Shown here piece by piece: positions 28,041 to 38,589 of a DNA stretch of 64,000 bases. The DNA lies in assembly GCA_019637615.1 (NCBI GenBank), contig JAHBVJ010000036.1, forward strand, positions 19,083 to 83,082, in the 5' to 3' direction. Within the stretch, counting starts at the first letter, position 1. Each line of letters starts with the position of its first letter. Made by a program: the position numbers and the translations under genes. The DNA comes from Anaerolineae bacterium. GTDB lineage: Bacteria > Chloroflexota > Anaerolineae > Aggregatilineales > UBA2796. The notes under the pieces were generated by a model. That model saw only the letters and a program-made list of their open reading frames with translations, had not been told where the DNA came from and ran no database searches.

Positions 28041-28086
28041 GCGCTCATCTCACCAATCAGGGTCGTACCCGTGTTGTGCTGTTCGG

Positions 28087-28467
28087 TCAGCCTTGTTTGA
28101 ACTTAGCAAGAATTTCGCTCACCCGCGAGGCAAGCTCCATTGGGCCAAACGGCTTCAGGATATAGTCGAAAGCGCCCGCTTCCAACCCGGTATCGATCTC
28201 CGATTCTTGCCCCTTGGCGGAGAGAAACACGACCGGAATATCCTTGACCTTATCGATCTTCTTGATCTCGCGACATGCCTCGTAGCCCGTCATGCGCGGC
28301 ATCCGCACGTCCATCATGATGAGATCGGGCAGCACTTGCGGAGCCATCTCGACGGCCTCCGCCCCGTTGCGTGCCTTGTATACTTGATGTCCACCGATAT
28401 TGGTCAGTGTGAAATCGATCAGTTCCCGAATATCGGTTTCATCTTCTGCTATCAGAATTCTCGCCAT
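28087..28467 (-). CDS. CheY-like single-domain response regulator
   Basis: A 126-residue receiver domain. The acidic pocket is ILIAEDETD, the phosphoacceptor Asp53 lies in LIMMDVRMP, Ser83 replaces the usual Thr, and Lys105 lies in YILKPFG. It has no output domain, so it must act by protein contact. It starts 11 bases after the stop of the giant kinase and is almost certainly co-transcribed; the kinase is its expected phosphodonor. Confidence 0.93.
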   Translation of the reverse strand: MARILIAEDETDIRELIDFTLTNIGGHQVYKARNGAEAVEMAPQVLPDLIMMDVRMPRMTGYEACREIKKIDKVKDIPVVFLSAKGQESEIDTGLEAGAFDYILKPFGPMELASRVSEILAKFKQG

Positions 28468-28478
28468 AACCTCAGTCT

Positions 28479-31400
28479 CTAGTTCTCAATTTCACCAGCC
28501 GAGAAGGTCGGGATGCGGACGAAGAACGTCGTGCCATGCCCTACTTCGCTTTCCAGCCAGATTTGGCCTTCGTGCATTTCGACGTATTCTTTGACGATGG
28601 CTAACCCCAACCCCGTGCCAGATGTCTCCATCACCAGTGATTGTTCTTCATCGCGGAAGAAACGCGTCCAGATGCGGTCTTGCTTATCCCGTGGGATGCC
28701 GATGCCCGTATCTTTGATGCTGATCACGACCGCGTTTTCTTCGGCCTCCGCCGAGATCACAATCGAGCCGCCCGCATGAGTGTAATTGAACGCATTATCC
28801 GCCAGATTATTGATGATCTGCATCAACTTGTCGAAATCTGCGCGCACGGCGGGCAAGTCGGCGGGCACCTCGGAGGTGATGTCCATCTGTTTCTTTTGCT
28901 CTTGGATGCGCCCGTTCAGATGCTTGATGGTGCTTTCTACCACCTCGCTCACGTCGGTTGGTTGGAAGTTCAACTTAACGATACCACGATCAATGCGCGA
29001 AATATCTAACAGTTCATTCACGAGAACCGACAAGCGATCCGCGTTGGCTTTGATCGTGCTCAGGAATTTGTTTTGCTGTTCGGTCACCTGCCCCGCCGCG
29101 CCGATCAGCAGCAGATCGGCGTAGCCTTTGATCGAGGTCATCGGCGTGCGCAGCTCGTGGCTGACGGTGGCGACGAACTCGGACTTCATGCGGTCAACCT
29201 CGATTTCGCGCGTGATGTCGCGGATGACAGACACCGTGCCGAGGAATTGATCGCCCATCGTCACCGGCGAGAGGATGATCTGCACGTATTTGTTATTGTC
29301 TAGCTGCACCTGCGCGCTGAAGTTATCGCCGGAACGGTGTTCGGTCGGTTCGGCAATCCAGCGGCGGATTTCATCGAGCCATTTGCCGCCGCTGCCCGAC
29401 GCGTACAGACCGCCCAATTCGTTGATTGAGCGCCCGATCAATTCCGTGCGCTTGATGTCGAGGATGCGTTCGGCGGCGCTGTTGAACTGCGTGATGTCGC
29501 CGTTGGAGTCCGCCACCAGCACGCCGTCCGCGATGGATTCAACGATAGCGAGGTTTTTGGTCGAGTCCACCTGTTCGCGCCGCACCATCATGCCGAGCCG
29601 TTCCGCCTGTTCGCGGATCAAGCCGTAGAGTTCGGCGTTGTTCATGGCGGCGGCGACCTGATTCGAGGCGGCGGCGACCAAACGGAGCTGCGCTTCCTCG
29701 AATTTATCCGGCGTGCGGCTGTACAGCATCACCACGCCGTAGATGTCTTCGTTAGATTCGAGCAGCACTGCCATCGCGGATCGCGGCTCATAGTCGAAGT
29801 CACTGAGCCGCAGCCAACGCGGGTCGTTTTGCACATCCGCCACGACCACCGATTGCTGCGACTGGATCACCCAACCCGCCAAGCCTTCATTCTGGTTAAG
29901 CGCGGTGCTCTGTTCAGTGGAAGGACTACTGATGTTCAACATAGCGCGGTACGTCAGGCTCTCGGACAGCGAGTCGATGCCGAGGATCGCGCCCATATCG
30001 GCTTCCACGGCCTTCGCCATCATTTCCAAGGCGCGCTTCAGCACCACATCGATGTCAAGGCTGAGGGCGAGGTCAGTGGTGATGCGGTACAGGAAGTCGA
30101 TGCGGTCGCGTTCTTCCTGCAACTCGGCGGTACGCTCTTGGACGGCTTGCCCCAGTTCATCCGTGAAGCGGCGGGTACGCGCGAACAAGCGCGCGTTCTG
30201 AATGGCGACGGCGATCTGCGCGCCAACGGTGGAGAGGATACGCTGAATATCGAGGTTGAAGGCGCGTGTATTGGTTTCGTCGCCCAGCACCAGCGCACCG
30301 ACCACTTCATCGCCGGAAATCAGCGGGACGCCGAGGAAACAGCGCACGTTCAAAATGCGGCGGCTGATGCGCAGATTGCGCAGCACTTCTTCGATCTCGT
30401 TGCCTGCCAAGCGCTGCGGCGTGCGGCTCTTGATCACGAACGAAATGTCGTCATCGCCTAGCAGATGGTTGGGCAGTTCGATCCGTGCGCCGTTTTTGGT
30501 GGCAATCGGGTAACTGACGGTCAGCTTATCTTCTGCCAGATAGGCCAGCGCCCACACCTGCGCTTTGATCAGCGCGGGCAGCCGCAGCTTGACCACCTCA
30601 AAGATTTGCTCCAGCTCGATGGACTGCGCCAACGCGTTGGAAATGTCGTTGATCACGAACAATTCTTCCAGCTTGTTGGAAGTTTCCGTGTTTAGACGGG
30701 CGTTATCAATGGCGACGGCGGCCTGAGAGGCTAAGGTGCGCGCCAAACGCACGTCAGACACGCTGAATTGGCGCGATGGATCAGCCGTCTCGATCTCGAT
30801 CAGGCCGATGGTCTGTTCGCGCACCGCCAGTGGCAGCAGCACGCGCGACGCTACCGCACGGCGCTCCATCAAGTGACGTTCGTCATCGGACAGCGCTTCG
30901 GTGGCACTGGCGCGCATCAGCAGCATCTGGCGAGATTGCAGCGCTCGTTCGCGCATCGGATACTTGGTCAAGTCATACAGCGTACCGGTGGGGTCGCCGT
31001 TGGGCTTGCTGCCGTAGAGATCAAGATCGAGCTGGACGATGAGCGTGTTATCCACATCATCCCACAGCAAAATCTGCGACGAATCCACTTGCAGCGAGAA
31101 GATCATCTGGTTAGCGGCGTTGGTCAGCACCTCTTGCAGGTTGAGCGTGGACGAGGTGGCTTGCGTCGCTTCGAACAGCGTTTCCAGCTCGCGGGTACGC
31201 AGCAATGACTGCTCGAACAGGTTGGCGTTTTGCACCGCCACCACGGCTTGCGCGGCGATGGTCTGCGTGACTTCGACCTGTTCGGAGGTGAAATCGCGGT
31301 TGGAGTCTTGCGCCTCAAAGGTGAGCACGCCGATCATCTGACCGCCGATCACCAGCGGCACCAGCAGCATCGCGAGGATGCCGCGCTTGATCAGGGCATC

Positions 31401-34400
31401 CCGCGCACCAGTTACCCGCGTATCCGTGTTCACGTTGCGGATGATCAGCGGTTGTACCGAGCGCTTCAATTCCTCGAAAATGGGCGAATTGTTATCCAGC
31501 AGCAGATCGAGTTCGGTTTCTTCGGGCGGGTTGTCGCCGCGCGGATATTCGTACAGGAAGCGGCCTTGCTGCGTGCGCGCTTCGGCAAACAGGATGGCGG
31601 TGCCGTGTTCCACTGACAGGAATGTGCAAATCTCGCGCAGCGTCACGTCGAAGATGTTTTCCACGTCCGGCGACTGCGTGAGCGCGTTCGAAACATGATT
31701 GAGCAGTGCCAGACGTTTGGCTTGCTGGTCGAGGGCGCGGGCACGCGAGGCCGTTTCGTTATACAGCCGCGTGTTTTCGCCCGCCGTCTTGGTCGCTTCT
31801 TGATATAAGCGCGCGTTTTCCAGCGAGACGGCGGCTTGGTTGGCAAAGGTCAGCGTCAACTGTTCCATCGTCGGCGTGTAGTAGCCGATTTGCTCTTTTT
31901 CCAGCACCAGCAAGCCGATCAGCGTACTGCGTGACACCAGCGAGACGCCCAACCATGAGCGCGTTTGTCCCTCTTCGCTGTACGGGAAGCGCTCATCTTT
32001 GGTGATGTCGGGGATGTTCAACACCTGCCCGCGCGAGGCCAATTCGCGGAACAGTGACGAGTCCGCGATTTCCGCTTCGACGCCGAGCAAATTCTGCGAG
32101 TCTTCGAAGCCACGCGCCGCGCGGATGACCAGCATATCGCCGCGCCGCAGCCACAACGTCACGCGCTCGAAGGCGATGATGTTGCTCAGGCGGTCGATCA
32201 GCATTTGGACTACGGCGTCCGGTTCCAGCGTGGAGGCCAGCTCACCGGAGACTTCCGTCAGCACGCTCAACTGCTGCGCACGCGAGTCTACGTCCGCATA
32301 CAGGCGGGCATTTTCTAGCGCGATGGAGGCTTGGACGGACAGCGTGAGCATCTTCTCGATGTCGTCATTCACGAAATGCGCGCGCGGGTCGGTCTGGACG
32401 CACATCATCACGCCGACGACGGTATCTTCACGCGTCAGCGGGACGCCGAGCATAGCATGGACGGGTGCGATGTTGAGCGCGGTCTGGCTGAACGGGCTGT
32501 CGTTCAATTCCGCGTTGGTGACCATATGCGGCGCACGTTCCCGCGCCACCGCCGCCTCGAAACTGGTGCTGCTCAATGGCTGGCTCTGCCCTTGGAAGGT
32601 GCTTTCGCCCAAGCCCTGCGCGGCGACACCGATCAATTCGTCACCGCTGACCAGCCAGATATACGCGCCAGCCACGTCCAACAGGCTGACCGTTTCTTCA
32701 CAGATGAAATTGAGCACGCTGGTCTTGTCGATCAGGGCGCTGGTGCTGACGGCGTGCCCGATGCGCCCCACCGTGGCGGAGAAGCGTTCACGGTCGATGG
32801 ACTGCTGGAACAGGCGCGCGTTTTCGATGGCGATGGCGGCAAGGTTCGCCATACGTTGCAACAGCGGCATCTGCTCCTCGAAGCCGAACGCGCCGCTCAA
32901 CTCGCTGCCCATGTGCAGCGCGCCCGTCACACGACCGCCCGCAATCATCGGCACGATCAGGGTGGTGCGTTCGCCCGTCATCCACCACGTTTTGAGGTCT
33001 TGGTAATTGGGCAGACGGTTGGCGTCCCCGATGTGGTAGATCGCCGTTTGCGCATCGCGGATGGCAAGGCCGACGGCAGTGTCCCCGACGGGGATCGGGT
33101 CGCCGGGATCGATGCTGATCTCGCCACGCATACCGAGCGTGACGCGCCGCACCTGAAATTCATCGCGGTCTTCATCGACCAACATCACGCTCATGCGGGT
33201 GAAGGCGATCATGTCGCGCATACCACTGGCGATGCCTTCGATGATCTCGTCCAGTTCCAGCGTGGAGGCGACGGCTTCCATCATCTCGTTGATGCGCGAT
33301 TCCTGCACGTTGGCGCGCACGGTTTCGTCATACAGGCGTGTGTTTTCGATGGCAGAGGCCGCTTGCACCGCGAACAATTCGATGCTGCGCAGCGTGGCCT
33401 CGGTCGGGACTTTGTTATCCAGCGGGCGATCCATCGTGATGATGCCGATCAGACGGCTGCGGTCAAGGCCGTAGAGCGGCAGATACAACGTGTCGAGCGG
33501 ATGCCAATCTTCTGTTGGATGGGCGGCCACGCTGGCAGTTTCTTGATCGCCCGTCGATTGTGCCGTGATGCCCGCGATACGTTTGTTTTCCGTCACCCAC
33601 GGCGCGTTGAAACGGATGTAATAAGCCTGCCCGATGCGGTAATGGCGGAAATCGGGGTCGGAAAGGCGCTGGTTCCACACCATGCCGGGGAGAACGTTCT
33701 GGCGGAACTGCGATTCTTCTTCCTCCGTGAAGCCGGAGAGGATGGTTTCGCGCGGTTCCATCTTCTGGTCGCGCAGGGTGATGGCGACGCGTTCCCAACC
33801 CGCCGCGCAGATGGCATCCGCGACGACTTTCAGGCGCGTGGGCACATCGGTAGCACGCTGAATCTCGCCCGCCACCATATATAGACGTTCCAACCGATCA
33901 CGTTCAAGGCGTGCGGCGGCAGCTTCCGATTGGAAGGCTTGCAACAAGCGGAAGTTTTGCACGGCAGCGACGGCTTGCGCGGCGAACACTTCCAGCGTCT
34001 CGACCACGGGCGCGGCGGGGCGCTTGCCATCGCGCGGATCGTCCACCGTCATCATGCCGAGCAGTTCCCCATCGGTGTTGCGGAGGGGCACCAACAGCGC
34101 GTCGCCCTTCTTCCACGCCGTAATGCCTGTTTTGCTGGCGCTGAGTTGGTCAACTTCTTGGAAGAAGTCCGCATCCGGGGCACGCCAACTGCTCTGTTCT
34201 TCTTCCGGCAGCAGATACGAATTGCTGATCCGGTAACGCGGGATGAACATGCGCTCAATGGCTTCGACGATGGGACGGTTGGCCTGCAATTCCGCCAGTA
34301 ACCGCGACGACAGGCCGGACGTGGCGGCGATGCGCAGGATGCCGGTAGCCTTGTCCACCAGATTGATCACGGCGATGTTGAAGACTGTAGTTTCGGTGAT

Positions 34401-37400
34401 GCTTTTGGCGATCACGCTCAGGACGGACTCGGCGCTCTCCTTCGAGGTGAGCAGCCGCCCAAGCTCGAAGATGTGCGCGAATTGATCGGCACGTTGTTTC
34501 AGCAAATCCGGCTGCTGCTCTTGCTGCGTATTGCGCAGCGCATTGCCGATGCCGATGGTGGCCTGATTTGCCAACACCCGCACGAAATCTTGAATTTGCG
34601 CCGGGAACGCGTCGGGACGGTCACTGAAGAGGTGCAGCGCGCCCACCGGCACACTGCCGTTATAAATCGGCGCGGCGATGGCGGAACGGGCTTTGACGGG
34701 CTGCACATCGATGTCGGTGGCGTCGTAATCGTTGATGATCACGATCTCGCCGGAACGAATCGCGCGGTGCTCGATGGGCGCGAGATCAGTCAGCCCTTTG
34801 GCGAAGCCTAAGCGGCGATCAATAACAGGCTGTTCCATTGACAGCCATTCATCTTGCGGCTTGAGCAGCGCAATCGTGACATTTTCCGAGTCGAGGATGC
34901 GCTGGAGTTCCAGCCGGAACACGTCCAGCAAGCGATCCAGATCGGTGATCTGGTTGATCTCGTGACCGATACGGGTGAGCGCGTCCAACTGCTGCACGCG
35001 GGCTTGCAAGCTGGCGTCGGTGGCCTGATACAGCATCAAACGCTCGACGCCCGCCGCGATCTGCGCACCGATGGCTTGCAGTAAGCGTACATCATCATGG
35101 TTGAATTCGCGTTCGGTGCGGCTGGCGACGGTCAATTCACCGAGGCCGCGATCCCGCGCGATGAGCGGAATCTGGATCACGGCGATCATCTTGAAACGTT
35201 CGGCTACCGCGCGGTAAATTGGCATCACCCGCCCGTCGTTCAGGACATCGTTGGTCATGAACGCGCGCTTGGACATGACCGGACTGGCTTCAAAGCCCGC
35301 GCTGTAGACATCCAGCGTCAAAGGCTGCGTCAGTTGCCCTTCCAGTCCGTTCGTCCAGTCGGGGATCGTGCGCAGTTCGCCGGACGACTCATCCAGCAGG
35401 GAAACCGCCACAATATCGCAGTTGAACAGCTTCCTGATCTCGGCGGCGGCACGTCCTAGCATCTCGTCTAGCGTCGTGTTGTCGGACACGATCTCGGCAA
35501 GCTGGCGCATCCCTACCGAGACATCGGCGCGGAGGCGCGTTTCGCGGTAGACACGGGAATTCTCGATGATGACGGCGGCTTGCGAGGCGAACACCTTCAG
35601 CGTCCGCGCGTCGTCTTCGGTGAAATCGCTGCTGTTGATCTTGTTGGCGATCTGGACGTAGCCGAGGCGGTGGTCATTGGCATCGAGCGGCGCGATCAGG
35701 CTTTGCCGCATCGAGAGCGCCAGCGCCATTTTATCGACGCCACTGTCTCGGATCGCGCTGTCTTCCGACAGGCTGTTGCTGATCCAGTAGCCGCGCCGAT
35801 TGATCCGCGTGGCGAGTTTGCCATCAGTCGTGAACGGAATCTGGTAATAACGCGCGAGATTATCGGGGACGCCGTAAAAAGGCAGTTGGCTGATCAACAT
35901 ATTGCGGCTGGCGTCGTGCAGCAGAATGCCGCACATATTGACGTTCATCAGCTTCGCCATGCGTTCCACGATGCGGGCGTACAACTCATCGGGCGTACTC
36001 AACAGATCGAGCGCTTGGCTGATCTGTTGCAGACCGCCGAGATTTTCTACTCGCTTCTGTTCTTCCTCGTACAGTTTGGCGCTTTCCAGCACGATCCCGA
36101 TATGCGAGGCGAAGACTTTGAGCAGCCGCAGATCATTATCGGTGAACGGCGCGCCGTCGCGTTTGTTGGCGATCTGCACGGAGCCATAGCGCTGACCGTT
36201 GACTGACACAGGCACCATCGCGGTAGTGTTGACGCCGACTGCTTCCGCCAGATCGCGCAGCCCGATCTGCTGCACCAAGCTGTCGTTGCGCACGTCGTTG
36301 GAATACCACCACTCGTTTTGGAGGAAAATCTCGCGCTGCTGGCTGCCCGCTTCGACGGGGATGCGGTACATGTTGATGATGGCATCCGGCACGCCGTAGT
36401 ACGGCCCTTGCGCCACCAGCACATGCTGATCGTTATCCAGCATCAGCAGCCCGCACATCTCGACGCCCATCAGGTCAGCAATGCGCGCGGTGAGTTGCGC
36501 AACCATCTTGCGGTTATCTTGCAGCGAGGTCATCGCAGAGGCGATCTCTTGCAAGCCGCTTACTTCGATCTGCCGCTCAGACTGCGTTTGTGCCAAGCGC
36601 GCGTTTTCTACCGCGATGGCGATGTGTCCGGCGATGGTCTGGATGAAGCTCAAATCTTCATGGTTGAATTCGCCCCGCGTGCGGCTGAACAATTCAAGCG
36701 TGCCCACCAGATGATCGTTGGTGAGCAGCGGCAAGCCCAGATATGCGACGTAAGGGACATCCTTCAGCTTGGTGTGCAGATCGGGGCGCTGGTTGAGGTC
36801 AGCGACGATCAGCGGTTGGCGGTAGCGCGCTAACCAGCCGGATAAGCTGTCTTCCAGATGATAGACGTTATCGGTCTGCGCCAACTGATCGAAATATTCC
36901 GGCGACCCGTGTCGTCCGGTCGGGCGCAAGACGCGCTGATCGTCGTCCCACAAATTGATCTCGGCAACGTCGAAATTGAGCGCCTTGTTGACACTACGGA
37001 GGGCGTTATCCAGCGTGGCAGACAATTTCTCGCCACTGTTGACGAGCTGCGTGATCTCCGCGATCACGTCCATCGCCCGCAACGGATTGACGCGCTCTTC
37101 GCGGTAGCCGTTGCCATCCATCTCGCGCATCACGACGACGATCTGGTTGATCTGGTTGCCCTGTCGAGGAATGTAGTGCGAGGCGGCTTCTACATGACGG
37201 CTGCCGACTTTGAACGAGGCGTGCCCCTCTTTGCCGAACAATTCCAAGAAGGCATCGCTCGGCTGCACATAATCCGTCATCCGTTCAAGGTTGGGCGCGC
37301 TGCCGTTGAGGTTGAACCATGCCCGCGCTTGCTGGTTGGCAAACACGAGATTGCCGCGCCCCTCCGCCACCAGCACCGCGTTCTCGTTTTCCGTCAGATT

Positions 37401-37526
37401 ACCCGGAACGAGCGACGGCGGCTGTTCGGTCTCAACACGCGCACGTTCTTGTTGCAAGCGGGCGAGGACGACAATCCCCGCCAACAAACAGATCCCGACC
37501 GCCAGCAGAAGGAAAGGTATGCCCAT
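28479..37526 (-). CDS. Giant sensor histidine kinase with 14 GAF domains
   Basis: A 3015-residue protein. A single membrane segment (about residues 4-22) is followed by a PAS-like domain (about 47-140). Fourteen GAF-type units of roughly 165-175 residues come next, each ending in an A-I-x-I/V-E-N-A-R-L-type helix that links to the next. A second PAS domain (about 2560-2680), the HisKA helix VSHELRTPM with phospho-His2790, and an HATPase end follow. N box NNLADNAFNYT, G1 DTGIGIP and G2 GTGLGLAI are intact, so autophosphorylation is expected. GAF domains bind small ligands, chromophores or iron; these cannot be assigned here. It lies 20 bases after one response regulator and 11 bases before another. 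Confidence 0.95.
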   Translation of the reverse strand: MGIPFLLLAVGICLLAGIVVLARLQQERARVETEQPPSLVPGNLTENENAVLVAEGRGNLVFANQQARAWFNLNGSAPNLERMTDYVQPSDAFLELFGKEGHASFKVGSRHVEAASHYIPRQGNQINQIVVVMREMDGNGYREERVNPLRAMDVIAEITQLVNSGEKLSATLDNALRSVNKALNFDVAEINLWDDDQRVLRPTGRHGSPEYFDQLAQTDNVYHLEDSLSGWLARYRQPLIVADLNQRPDLHTKLKDVPYVAYLGLPLLTNDHLVGTLELFSRTRGEFNHEDLSFIQTIAGHIAIAVENARLAQTQSERQIEVSGLQEIASAMTSLQDNRKMVAQLTARIADLMGVEMCGLLMLDNDQHVLVAQGPYYGVPDAIINMYRIPVEAGSQQREIFLQNEWWYSNDVRNDSLVQQIGLRDLAEAVGVNTTAMVPVSVNGQRYGSVQIANKRDGAPFTDNDLRLLKVFASHIGIVLESAKLYEEEQKRVENLGGLQQISQALDLLSTPDELYARIVERMAKLMNVNMCGILLHDASRNMLISQLPFYGVPDNLARYYQIPFTTDGKLATRINRRGYWISNSLSEDSAIRDSGVDKMALALSMRQSLIAPLDANDHRLGYVQIANKINSSDFTEDDARTLKVFASQAAVIIENSRVYRETRLRADVSVGMRQLAEIVSDNTTLDEMLGRAAAEIRKLFNCDIVAVSLLDESSGELRTIPDWTNGLEGQLTQPLTLDVYSAGFEASPVMSKRAFMTNDVLNDGRVMPIYRAVAERFKMIAVIQIPLIARDRGLGELTVASRTEREFNHDDVRLLQAIGAQIAAGVERLMLYQATDASLQARVQQLDALTRIGHEINQITDLDRLLDVFRLELQRILDSENVTIALLKPQDEWLSMEQPVIDRRLGFAKGLTDLAPIEHRAIRSGEIVIINDYDATDIDVQPVKARSAIAAPIYNGSVPVGALHLFSDRPDAFPAQIQDFVRVLANQATIGIGNALRNTQQEQQPDLLKQRADQFAHIFELGRLLTSKESAESVLSVIAKSITETTVFNIAVINLVDKATGILRIAATSGLSSRLLAELQANRPIVEAIERMFIPRYRISNSYLLPEEEQSSWRAPDADFFQEVDQLSASKTGITAWKKGDALLVPLRNTDGELLGMMTVDDPRDGKRPAAPVVETLEVFAAQAVAAVQNFRLLQAFQSEAAAARLERDRLERLYMVAGEIQRATDVPTRLKVVADAICAAGWERVAITLRDQKMEPRETILSGFTEEEESQFRQNVLPGMVWNQRLSDPDFRHYRIGQAYYIRFNAPWVTENKRIAGITAQSTGDQETASVAAHPTEDWHPLDTLYLPLYGLDRSRLIGIITMDRPLDNKVPTEATLRSIELFAVQAASAIENTRLYDETVRANVQESRINEMMEAVASTLELDEIIEGIASGMRDMIAFTRMSVMLVDEDRDEFQVRRVTLGMRGEISIDPGDPIPVGDTAVGLAIRDAQTAIYHIGDANRLPNYQDLKTWWMTGERTTLIVPMIAGGRVTGALHMGSELSGAFGFEEQMPLLQRMANLAAIAIENARLFQQSIDRERFSATVGRIGHAVSTSALIDKTSVLNFICEETVSLLDVAGAYIWLVSGDELIGVAAQGLGESTFQGQSQPLSSTSFEAAVARERAPHMVTNAELNDSPFSQTALNIAPVHAMLGVPLTREDTVVGVMMCVQTDPRAHFVNDDIEKMLTLSVQASIALENARLYADVDSRAQQLSVLTEVSGELASTLEPDAVVQMLIDRLSNIIAFERVTLWLRRGDMLVIRAARGFEDSQNLLGVEAEIADSSLFRELASRGQVLNIPDITKDERFPYSEEGQTRSWLGVSLVSRSTLIGLLVLEKEQIGYYTPTMEQLTLTFANQAAVSLENARLYQEATKTAGENTRLYNETASRARALDQQAKRLALLNHVSNALTQSPDVENIFDVTLREICTFLSVEHGTAILFAEARTQQGRFLYEYPRGDNPPEETELDLLLDNNSPIFEELKRSVQPLIIRNVNTDTRVTGARDALIKRGILAMLLVPLVIGGQMIGVLTFEAQDSNRDFTSEQVEVTQTIAAQAVVAVQNANLFEQSLLRTRELETLFEATQATSSTLNLQEVLTNAANQMIFSLQVDSSQILLWDDVDNTLIVQLDLDLYGSKPNGDPTGTLYDLTKYPMRERALQSRQMLLMRASATEALSDDERHLMERRAVASRVLLPLAVREQTIGLIEIETADPSRQFSVSDVRLARTLASQAAVAIDNARLNTETSNKLEELFVINDISNALAQSIELEQIFEVVKLRLPALIKAQVWALAYLAEDKLTVSYPIATKNGARIELPNHLLGDDDISFVIKSRTPQRLAGNEIEEVLRNLRISRRILNVRCFLGVPLISGDEVVGALVLGDETNTRAFNLDIQRILSTVGAQIAVAIQNARLFARTRRFTDELGQAVQERTAELQEERDRIDFLYRITTDLALSLDIDVVLKRALEMMAKAVEADMGAILGIDSLSESLTYRAMLNISSPSTEQSTALNQNEGLAGWVIQSQQSVVVADVQNDPRWLRLSDFDYEPRSAMAVLLESNEDIYGVVMLYSRTPDKFEEAQLRLVAAASNQVAAAMNNAELYGLIREQAERLGMMVRREQVDSTKNLAIVESIADGVLVADSNGDITQFNSAAERILDIKRTELIGRSINELGGLYASGSGGKWLDEIRRWIAEPTEHRSGDNFSAQVQLDNNKYVQIILSPVTMGDQFLGTVSVIRDITREIEVDRMKSEFVATVSHELRTPMTSIKGYADLLLIGAAGQVTEQQNKFLSTIKANADRLSVLVNELLDISRIDRGIVKLNFQPTDVSEVVESTIKHLNGRIQEQKKQMDITSEVPADLPAVRADFDKLMQIINNLADNAFNYTHAGGSIVISAEAEENAVVISIKDTGIGIPRDKQDRIWTRFFRDEEQSLVMETSGTGLGLAIVKEYVEMHEGQIWLESEVGHGTTFFVRIPTFSAGEIEN

Positions 37527-37546
37527 GCTACGCTACCGCTACTTTT

Positions 37547-38461
37547 TTACCATGACGTTTCGATGGGTTCAAAGGAATCGCCAGCCGGACGGCGACGCGC
37601 TTCTGCCGCCAATTCCGTGATCTCGCGAATATCGGCAAACCGCTGCGTCGCGTTGGAGACGATGCCGCCGCTCAAGGTCATCAGCGGGCGCGTTTCCGTG
37701 CTATTTTCCAGCGTAATGTAACCCTGTTCGCGATGAATGAATGAATAATGCTGTTTGACTTCGGCGTTGAAGCGCTCGATCAGCTTATCTTTGGCCTGCG
37801 TAGCGCGCGGTGAGTAGGTGATGATGATGAAGTTGTCGTTGCCCGCGTGCCCGACGAAGTCATCCGGCGTCCCGAATTCATCCACCACTTCACCGAGCAG
37901 CAGCGCCATGAAGCGCAGGACTTCGGTACTGGCAATCGGGCCATAGACTTCTTGGAAGGCGTCGAAGGCGTTGATCTTCAGATCGACGTAATACCATGTG
38001 TCGGTGGTGCGCATCAGATCGCGCAGTTGATCCTCGATCAGTTTGCTGCTCGGCAAATTGGAGCGCGGATCCATGCTCTTTTCGCGGTCAACGCGGTCAA
38101 TCGCGTTCTTCACGCGCAGCTTGAGTTCTTCGATGTCGAACGGCTTGGTGATGTAGTCATCCGCGCCGAGTTCGAGACCCGCGATCTTGTCCGAACGCTC
38201 GTCTTTTTGCGTCAGGAAGATGATCGGAATGTGGCTGGTGCGCGTGGTTTGGCGGAGTTCGCGGCAAACCGCGTAACCGTCCATATCCGGCAGCATGATG
38301 TCCAGCACGATCAACTGCGGCAACTGCTTCCGTGTGAGCGTCAACGCATCACCGCCACGCGGCGCGATTTGCACGTCGTAGCCCTGACCGCTGAAGTAAA
38401 TACGCAGCATATTTGAAATATCAAAGTCGTCTTCAACGACCAGTATACGACCCTTACTCAC
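37547..38461 (-). CDS. Response regulator with degenerate GGDEF output
   Basis: A 304-residue protein starting at GTG 38461, preceded by GGAGG. The receiver has VVEDD, phosphoacceptor Asp54 in LIVLDIMLPDMDG, Thr84 and Lys106 in YITKPFD. The C-terminal domain folds like a GGDEF diguanylate cyclase (YYVDLKINAFDAF), but the signature reads GHAGNDNF instead of GGDEF, so catalysis is unlikely. Degenerate GGDEF domains usually bind c-di-GMP/GTP or act as protein-binding modules. It is the first gene of the operon with the giant kinase. A longer frame to 38554 has no ribosome site. Confidence 0.88.
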   Translation of the reverse strand: MSKGRILVVEDDFDISNMLRIYFSGQGYDVQIAPRGGDALTLTRKQLPQLIVLDIMLPDMDGYAVCRELRQTTRTSHIPIIFLTQKDERSDKIAGLELGADDYITKPFDIEELKLRVKNAIDRVDREKSMDPRSNLPSSKLIEDQLRDLMRTTDTWYYVDLKINAFDAFQEVYGPIASTEVLRFMALLLGEVVDEFGTPDDFVGHAGNDNFIIITYSPRATQAKDKLIERFNAEVKQHYSFIHREQGYITLENSTETRPLMTLSGGIVSNATQRFADIREITELAAEARRRPAGDSFEPIETSW

Positions 38462-38559
38462 CCTGCACCTCCCACATGAACGGGACTTGGTGCCAACTGT
38501 ACACAAAGCGCCTACAAGCAGCAGATAGACGCTGGCTTCGCGGGCAGTCGGCATGAAAA

Positions 38560-38589
38560 TTGCGAGAAAATTCCTCTCTCTACTATACT
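38560..38589 (+). promoter_or_regulatory. Promoter candidate for the GT-C-like gene
   Basis: TTGCGA, an 18-bp spacer and TATACT on the plus strand. Its -10 shares the TATA core with the oppositely directed kinase-operon promoter, so the two would exclude each other. Confidence 0.4.

Noticed and set aside
32331..33884. A 517-residue plus-strand frame inside the kinase gene
   Set aside because: Shadow frame opposite GAF-coding sequence; composition is His/Arg/Asp-rich and no ribosome site precedes it.
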